Source: Fimbriimonadaceae bacterium
Lineage (GTDB): Bacteria; Armatimonadota; Fimbriimonadia; Fimbriimonadales; Fimbriimonadaceae
Assembly: GCA_022843485.1 (NCBI GenBank)
Contig: JALHNM010000003.1
Location: 62,001 to 126,000, forward strand
DNA: 64,000 nucleotides
Direction: 5' to 3'
Positions within the stretch are counted from its first letter, which is position 1; every line of letters begins with the position of its first letter. The notes beneath the pieces were generated by a model, which was given only the letters and a program-made list of their open reading frames with translations, did no database searches and had not been told where the DNA came from. A program made the translations under genes and the position numbers. Below are positions 59,294 to 64,000 of this stretch, in pieces.

Positions 59294-60508
59294 ATGACCG
59301 CCACCGCCCCGACCGTCGAGGCCGCCCGCGCCTGGTTCCCTTCCCTCGCCTCCGGATTCGCGTACCTCGAGAACGCCGGCGGCTCCCAGCTCCCTGGCTG
59401 CGTGATCGAGGCGATGACCCGGTTCATGCGCGAGAGCTACGTCCAGACGGGCGCCGGCTACCCAGCGAGCGACCGGGCCACCGAGACCGCGAGCGCCGCC
59501 CACGCCTTCTGCGAACAGCTGATGGGAGCGGAGGACAAGGGCCGGGTCGTCCTCGGGGCCTCTACGACCCAGCTCTGCCACATGCTCGCCGGCTGCTACT
59601 CCCGGCTGCTCCAGCCGGGGGACGAGGTCGTGGTCTCCGTGGCGAACCACGAGGCCAACGCCGGGCCCTGGGCGATGCTCGAGCGCTTCGGGATCGTGGT
59701 GAAGTGGTGGGGCGTCGACCCGGATACGGGGCTCTCGGACCCCGCTGCCCTCCAGGCCCTTCTCACCGAGCGCACGAAGATCGTCGCCTTCCCGCATACG
59801 TCGAACCTGCTCGGCGACGTCGCCGACGTCCCGGCCCTCACTCGGATGGTCCATGACGCCGGGGCCCGGGTCGTCGTGGACGGGGTCGCCTTCGCCTCGC
59901 ACGGGTTCATGGAGGTCGCCGCGTGGGACGTCGATTTTTACGTCTTCTCGACGTATAAGGTCTACGGACCCCACATGGCCGCGCTCTACGGGCGGCACGA
60001 CGCGTGGGCCGAGCTGCAGGGCCCGAACCACTTCTTCATCCCCCATGACGAGGTCCCGCGAAAGTTCGAGCTGGGCTGCCTGAGCTACGAGGCCTGTGCC
60101 GGGCTTGTCGAGCTCGGCGAGTACCTCCAGTTCTTGGCCGGCCGTACGGCGATGGACCGCGAGACCGTCCGCCTAGCCACGGCCAGGATGCGCGAGTTCG
60201 AGGCCCCCCTGATCGCCCGTCTGTTCGACGTCCTCGAGTCGAAACCAGGCGTCCGGGTCCTCGGCCCGGGGCGGACAGGCCGGGTGCCGACCGTATCCTT
60301 CCTCAGCCCGCGCACCCCGTCGCCCGACGTGGCGGCCCACGTTAACCGGGAGGCGATCGGGATCCGCCACGGTCACATGTACTCGTACCGCCTGTGCGAA
60401 GCGGTCAGGATCCCGACGGACACGGGCGTCGTCAGGGTGAGCGCGGTGCACACGAACACGGTTGAAGAGATCGACCGGCTCGCCGCGGCCCTGAACCCCG
60501 TCCTCTAG
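59294..60508 (+). CDS. Cysteine-desulfurase-like PLP aminotransferase (class V)
   Basis: A 404-aa fold-type I PLP enzyme. The PLP Lys is Lys222 (FSTYKVYGPHMAAL), with VDGVAFASHG supplying the Asp and SVANHEANAGPW the stacking region. It fits the TIGR01976 group (cysteine-desulfurase-like, VC1184 type), which is related to SufS/CsdA but of unproven activity. A conserved Cys loop like that of SufS is not evident. No suf or isc genes are adjacent. Its stop shares CTAG with the convergent gene. Confidence 0.83.
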   Translation: MTATAPTVEAARAWFPSLASGFAYLENAGGSQLPGCVIEAMTRFMRESYVQTGAGYPASDRATETASAAHAFCEQLMGAEDKGRVVLGASTTQLCHMLAGCYSRLLQPGDEVVVSVANHEANAGPWAMLERFGIVVKWWGVDPDTGLSDPAALQALLTERTKIVAFPHTSNLLGDVADVPALTRMVHDAGARVVVDGVAFASHGFMEVAAWDVDFYVFSTYKVYGPHMAALYGRHDAWAELQGPNHFFIPHDEVPRKFELGCLSYEACAGLVELGEYLQFLAGRTAMDRETVRLATARMREFEAPLIARLFDVLESKPGVRVLGPGRTGRVPTVSFLSPRTPSPDVAAHVNREAIGIRHGHMYSYRLCEAVRIPTDTGVVRVSAVHTNTVEEIDRLAAALNPVL

Positions 60509-61245
60509 CCGCCGGTCTCCGTCGCCCGCACCCGCGAGCCGCGGGGGGCGTTGAAGCCGAACTCGACGTTCTCGGGCAGCGTTCCCGCCTCGATCGTCGC
60601 GTACCATCCGGTCGAGCCCTGGCTGCGACCGGACGTCAGCGACGTCTGGAAGGTCGCGCCGACGAGGTCGTAGCCCATGTCGGGGTCTCTCTCTAGCCAG
60701 TACTTCGTCTCGCTCGGGCTGGGCGTGACGGCGCGGGCGACGACGGCCTTGTCCGTAAGGTCGAGCTTCGAGGTAGGGATCCATGGGAGCCACGCCTTCC
60801 CCGCCAGCGCGCCCGGTCCGTATGCGTCGGCCACGAGCCGCACGACGAACGATGCCGCGCCCGACGTTTGCGACCCGAGCACCCCGAAGACTCGCTCGCG
60901 CCAGTTCGGGGCCAGCCCTTCCTCCGTGCTGTAGCTCCGGCTCAGGTAGGTGTTGCCGACCGCCTCCCACGCCCAGACCCGCTTCCCGTCGGCGGCGATC
61001 CGGTGAGTCAACCGTCCCCCTTCCTCGACGATCAGTTCGAGCCGTACGTCGCCCAGGCCCGGACGGTGCACCATCCCGAAGGTCACCTTCTGGCGCCGGG
61101 TCTGGCTCCCGCGGATCTCCTCGGAGGTCGCCGTGACGGTCAGAAGTTCGCTCCCCGCGAGGCGGAGGTTGGCCGAGCGCATCACCTGGCCCGGGTCTGA
61201 GATCGACCCGAAAAGTCCCAAAGGCGCGAGCAACACTGTCGTCAT
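60505..61245 (-). CDS. Secreted or periplasmic LolA-like protein of unknown function
   Basis: A 246-aa protein with a short signal-like start (TTVLLAPLGLFGS). The beta-strand pattern resembles LolA/LolB-like or DUF2092 folds: LAGSELLTVTATSEEIRGSQ, VRLELIVEEGGRLTHRIAAD, GKRVWAWEAVGNTYLSRSYS and YDLVGATFQTS. Assignment is tentative. It is divergent from thrS. Confidence 0.55.
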   Translation of the reverse strand: MTTVLLAPLGLFGSISDPGQVMRSANLRLAGSELLTVTATSEEIRGSQTRRQKVTFGMVHRPGLGDVRLELIVEEGGRLTHRIAADGKRVWAWEAVGNTYLSRSYSTEEGLAPNWRERVFGVLGSQTSGAASFVVRLVADAYGPGALAGKAWLPWIPTSKLDLTDKAVVARAVTPSPSETKYWLERDPDMGYDLVGATFQTSLTSGRSQGSTGWYATIEAGTLPENVEFGFNAPRGSRVRATETGG

Positions 61246-61335
61246 CAGCGCCTTAGACCGGCCCGATCAGGTCGCGGGTTCCCGGCGGTAGACTCCGTCG
61301 GACAACATTTCCGCATCGTTCGCGGGGGTTTCACC

Positions 61336-63126
61336 ATGAGCTACGAAGACTCCAGACTCTACCGATTGCGCCACTCCGCCGCCCACCTCATGGCGCAGGC
61401 GGTCGCCGAACTCTACCCCGGCGCCAAGCTCTCGATCGGCCCGCCCATCGAGAACGGCTTCTACTACGACATCGAGTTCCCCGCCTCGATCAAGGAGGAA
61501 GAACTCGAGCGAATCGAGCAGAAGATGAAGGAGCTGGCCAAGTTGAAGCAGCCCATCGTCCGGCGCCTCGCGGCCGACCGGGACGAGGCCCGGCGCATCA
61601 TCCTCGAGGAGACGACCAACGGGGAGGGGGCGGAGAACGCGGTCTATAAGCTCGAGCTCCTCGACGCGATCCCGGGAGGCGAAGAGGTGAGCTTCTACGA
61701 GCAGCGGGCGACCGACAAGCAGGGCCAGGAGCACGTCTTCATCGACCTGTGCCGAGGGCCGCACCTCGAGAACACGGGCGAGATCCAGCACTTCAAGCTC
61801 ATGAACATCGCCGGAGCGTACTGGCGCGGCGACGTCCGGAACAAGATGCTCACCCGGCTCTACGGGACGGCGTTCGAGACGAAGGAAGAGCTCGAGACCT
61901 ACCTCCACAACCTGGAAGAGGCCAAGAAGCGCGACCATCGCGTGCTCGGCAGGGAGCTCGGGCTGTTCATGTTCTCGCCGCGGGTGGGGCCCGGCCTCGC
62001 GCTCTGGCTACCGAAGGGGGCGACGCTGCGCAACGTCCTCTGCGACTTCCTCCAGGCCGAGCAGCTCAAGCGGGGCTACCAGCCCGTCGTCACGCCCAAC
62101 ATCGCGAGCATCCGGCTCTACGAGAAGAGCGGCCACATCCTGACTTACCGCGACAAGATGTTCCCCTTCATGGAGGACGAGGAGAAGGAGACGTTCGTGC
62201 TCAAGCCGATGAACTGCCCCTTCCACATCGAGATCTATGCCTCGAGCCTTCGGAGCTACCGCGAGCTGCCGGTCCGGTACGCCGAGTTCGGAACGGTCTA
62301 CCGGTACGAGCAGAGCGGCGAGCTCGCAGGGATGCTCCGGGTGCGGGGGTTCACCCAGGACGACGCCCACCTCTTCGTCCGGCCGGACCAGTTGCTCGAC
62401 GAGTTCAAGGGCGTCGTCGATCTGATGCTCACCGTGCTCAAGAAGCTTGGGCTGAGCGAGTACCGCGTTCGGGTCGGCACCCGCGACCCGGGGGAGACCA
62501 AGTACGTCGGCCACGACGAGAACTGGGAGTTGAGCGAGTCGGCGATCAAGCAGGCCTGCGAACAGTTGGGTCTCGAGTACGAGCTCTCGCCTGGGGACGC
62601 CGCGTTCTACGGCCCGAAGCTGGACCTGATCATCAAGGACGCCCTCGGTCGCGAGTGGCAGATGGGTACGGTGCAGGTCGACTACAACCTTCCGGAGCGG
62701 TTCGAGCTCGAGTACATCGGGGAGGACAGTAAGCCTCACCGGCCGATCATGATCCACCGGGCCCCGTTCGGGTCGCTGGAGCGGATGATCGGGCTCCTCA
62801 CCGAGCAGTACGCCGGGGCGTTCCCGCTCTGGATGGCGCCGGTGCAGGTAGCCGTACTGCCGATCGCGGACCGCCACAACGACGCGGCCGAGGCCCTCGC
62901 GGCCCGGTTGCGGGGGCAGGGGCTGCGAGTGGAGGTCGACGACCGACGCGAGACCCTCGGCAAGAAGATCCGCGAGAACCAGCGGCAGAAGCTGCCTTAC
63001 ATGCTCGTCCTTGGGGACCGGGACATCGAGGCGGGCACGGTCGGCGTCCGCTCGCGCACCGAGGACCTCGGGGCCATGGCCGTCGACGAGTTCGTCGTCA
63101 AGGTCACGGCCGAACTCGCGGGGTGA
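61336..63126 (+). CDS. thrS: Threonyl-tRNA synthetase lacking the TGS domain
   Basis: A 596-aa class II synthetase. It begins directly with the editing domain (LRHSAAHLMAQAVAELYPGA with the HxxxH pair; DLCRGPHLENTG), with no N-terminal TGS (E. coli ThrRS is 642 aa). The catalytic core holds Zn ligands in KPMNCPFH, FTQDDAHLF and IHRAPFGSLER, plus motif 2 (RYAEFGTVYRYEQSGELAG). The anticodon-binding domain follows (VAVLPIADRHNDAAEALAAR). TAGACT at 61289-61294 is a likely -10, leaving a leader of about 35 nt. A strong terminator follows. Confidence 0.95.
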   Translation: MSYEDSRLYRLRHSAAHLMAQAVAELYPGAKLSIGPPIENGFYYDIEFPASIKEEELERIEQKMKELAKLKQPIVRRLAADRDEARRIILEETTNGEGAENAVYKLELLDAIPGGEEVSFYEQRATDKQGQEHVFIDLCRGPHLENTGEIQHFKLMNIAGAYWRGDVRNKMLTRLYGTAFETKEELETYLHNLEEAKKRDHRVLGRELGLFMFSPRVGPGLALWLPKGATLRNVLCDFLQAEQLKRGYQPVVTPNIASIRLYEKSGHILTYRDKMFPFMEDEEKETFVLKPMNCPFHIEIYASSLRSYRELPVRYAEFGTVYRYEQSGELAGMLRVRGFTQDDAHLFVRPDQLLDEFKGVVDLMLTVLKKLGLSEYRVRVGTRDPGETKYVGHDENWELSESAIKQACEQLGLEYELSPGDAAFYGPKLDLIIKDALGREWQMGTVQVDYNLPERFELEYIGEDSKPHRPIMIHRAPFGSLERMIGLLTEQYAGAFPLWMAPVQVAVLPIADRHNDAAEALAARLRGQGLRVEVDDRRETLGKKIRENQRQKLPYMLVLGDRDIEAGTVGVRSRTEDLGAMAVDEFVVKVTAELAG

Positions 63127-63159
63127 GGGCTGGGGGCCGGGTTGGGTAGGTGAAAGAGC

Positions 63160-63190
63160 AACGGCCCCCCGGATTGGGGGGCCGTTTTCG
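63160..63190 (+). terminator. Intrinsic terminator of thrS
   Basis: AACGGCCCCCC (63160-63170) pairs perfectly with GGGGGGCCGTT (63176-63186) around GGATT and is followed by TTCGTT. The stem could also end the convergent minus-strand gene. Confidence 0.88.
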
Positions 63191-63211
63191 TTCGGTGGGC
63201 TTCGGTCGGTT

Positions 63212-64000
63212 TTAGCTGCCGATCGTCCAGCGGACGAGGGTCGTTTCCTTGCAGACGTTCGGGTTCGGCACCGGGCCGACGATGCGGATCGTCTGCTTGG
63301 CGCGCAGGGCCCCGGCCGGGCCGACGAGCCGGCTCAGGGTGCCGGTGCCGTTCACGGTGCGGGTCGTGAGCGTCGTGTTGAGGTTGACCTGGTTGAAGTC
63401 GGTCGTGTCGAAGGCGTTGGTCTGGTAGTTGAAGACCTGGAGGGTCTGCTGGACCAGGCCGCCGACCGTCGAGCGGCTGCGGACGTCGAGCTTGAAGCTG
63501 CTCGGCGAGGCGACCGTGGTCGAGCCGAGGTAGTCGACCTCGATGATGCGGGCCGGGTCGTTCGGGACGATGAACCGGCACACGCGGAGCCGGTTGTTGT
63601 CGTCGCCGCGCAGGCTGTTCACGTCACCGGCGTCGACGCGGCCGCGGAGGCGGTTGAAGCTGGTCGGGAAGATCTCTTCGGCCGCCGGGCGCGGGATGAA
63701 GGAGAGGCCCCGGAACCGGGTGTTGGTCGCGGCAACGGCGACGACCGTCCACGCGGCGAACGAGGTGCCGCTGTCGGTCGTCTTCAGGAGGTCGACGCCG
63801 TTCGAGCGGGTCGCGTAGACGTCGTTGCCGACCACGGCCAGGCCGCCGACACCGATGCCGCCGAGCTGGTACTGGAGGTCGTACGCGCCGGTGCCCGCGT
63901 TGCGCCGGAGCTTCATGAGGCCCTGGGCGCCGGTCGAAGTGGCGAGGTACATAGTGTCGCCGATGACGACCCAGTTGCGGCTCGACGCCCCGTTCGGGGT
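63212..64000 (-). CDS. Secreted repeat/propeller protein, C-terminal part (partial)
   Basis: The frame is open to the window edge (codons read TPNGASSRNWVVIGDT before MYLATS), so the 5' end lies outside. The first part looks like beta-propeller blades (GVGGLAVVGNDVYATRSNGV, LLKTTDSGTSFAAWTVVAVA). The last 120 residues form a separate beta domain (VDAGDVNSLRGDDNNRLRVC ... LQVFNYQTNAFDTTDFNQVN, ending ETTLVRWTIGS) that resembles a tail I recall from many large secreted Armatimonadota proteins. The function is unknown. Confidence 0.75.
   Translation of the reverse strand, partial: TPNGASSRNWVVIGDTMYLATSTGAQGLMKLRRNAGTGAYDLQYQLGGIGVGGLAVVGNDVYATRSNGVDLLKTTDSGTSFAAWTVVAVAATNTRFRGLSFIPRPAAEEIFPTSFNRLRGRVDAGDVNSLRGDDNNRLRVCRFIVPNDPARIIEVDYLGSTTVASPSSFKLDVRSRSTVGGLVQQTLQVFNYQTNAFDTTDFNQVNLNTTLTTRTVNGTGTLSRLVGPAGALRAKQTIRIVGPVPNPNVCKETTLVRWTIGS

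Noticed and set aside
1-64000. CRISPR arrays, insertion sequences, attachment sites or prophage genes
   Set aside because: No regularly spaced repeats, transposase, integrase or phage structural genes were seen.

Overview
The window is 64 kb of GC-rich DNA from a Gram-negative-type (diderm) bacterium. It has a TolC/HlyD/RND efflux system, many lipoproteins, FtsX paired with a periplasmic M23 amidase activator, a flagellar export/switch cluster with a FliY-like FliN, a prepilin-like protein with an HX9DG tail, and a ydaO-type c-di-AMP riboswitch. Together with many start codons sitting 5-9 nt behind a TANNNT-like -10 box, this suggests Armatimonadota (Fimbriimonadia-like). The assignment is an inference from gene content; no rRNA lies in the window.

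Layout. 1-1.4 kb: end of ftsX plus an EnvC-like M23 protein. 1.4-1.9 kb: a c-di-AMP riboswitch that appears to head its own short unit. 1.9-3.6 kb: fabI and a formiminotransferase. 3.7-7.4 kb: secreted or membrane proteins of unknown role. 7.4-12.3 kb: a TPR protein, a GAF-GGDEF protein with a decayed HD-GYP tail, and a C11-like peptidase with its Cys replaced. 12.6-13 kb: rpsR. 13.1-19.6 kb: AbrB regulator, TolC, adaptor and RND pump in one coupled operon. 19.6-21.6 kb: a P1B-4-like metal ATPase behind a palindrome and a possible 10-codon leader peptide. 22-29.4 kb: mutS2, cdd, a cyclase-like protein, lipoproteins, and a sugar nucleotidyltransferase. 29.5-33 kb: a 53-aa lipoprotein, an acidic MshEN-like protein coupled to a MinD/FlhG-like ATPase, and a prepilin-like protein. 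33-38.7 kb: a giant secreted metalloprotease, a polyprenyl synthase and a methyltransferase. 38.7-44.7 kb: a DNRLRE-like secreted protein, purK, cysteine dioxygenase coupled to a YeiH-type exporter, and an AIM24-family protein. 44.8-48.3 kb: MATE, trxB, a secreted HEXXH protein. 48.4-53.8 kb: fliM-fliN-fliO-fliP-fliQ-fliR-flhB. 53.8-55.2 kb: two minus-strand terminators bracketing a possible small RNA, then a divergent sigma/anti-sigma pair. 55.3-64 kb: a secreted alpha/beta hydrolase, a GAF histidine kinase, a PLP enzyme, a secreted protein, thrS and the end of a secreted repeat protein.

Most genes are tightly packed, with ATGA/GTGA start-stop overlaps marking operons (efflux, flagellar, cdd-lipoprotein, CDO-exporter, MshEN-FlhG). 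The most unusual elements are the riboswitch with an orphan ORF, the acidic protein with FliM-like peptides beside an FlhG-like ATPase, the metal ATPase leader, several enzymes with altered active sites (C11 peptidase, class III cyclase, HD-GYP), and perfect inverted repeats abutting -10 boxes.
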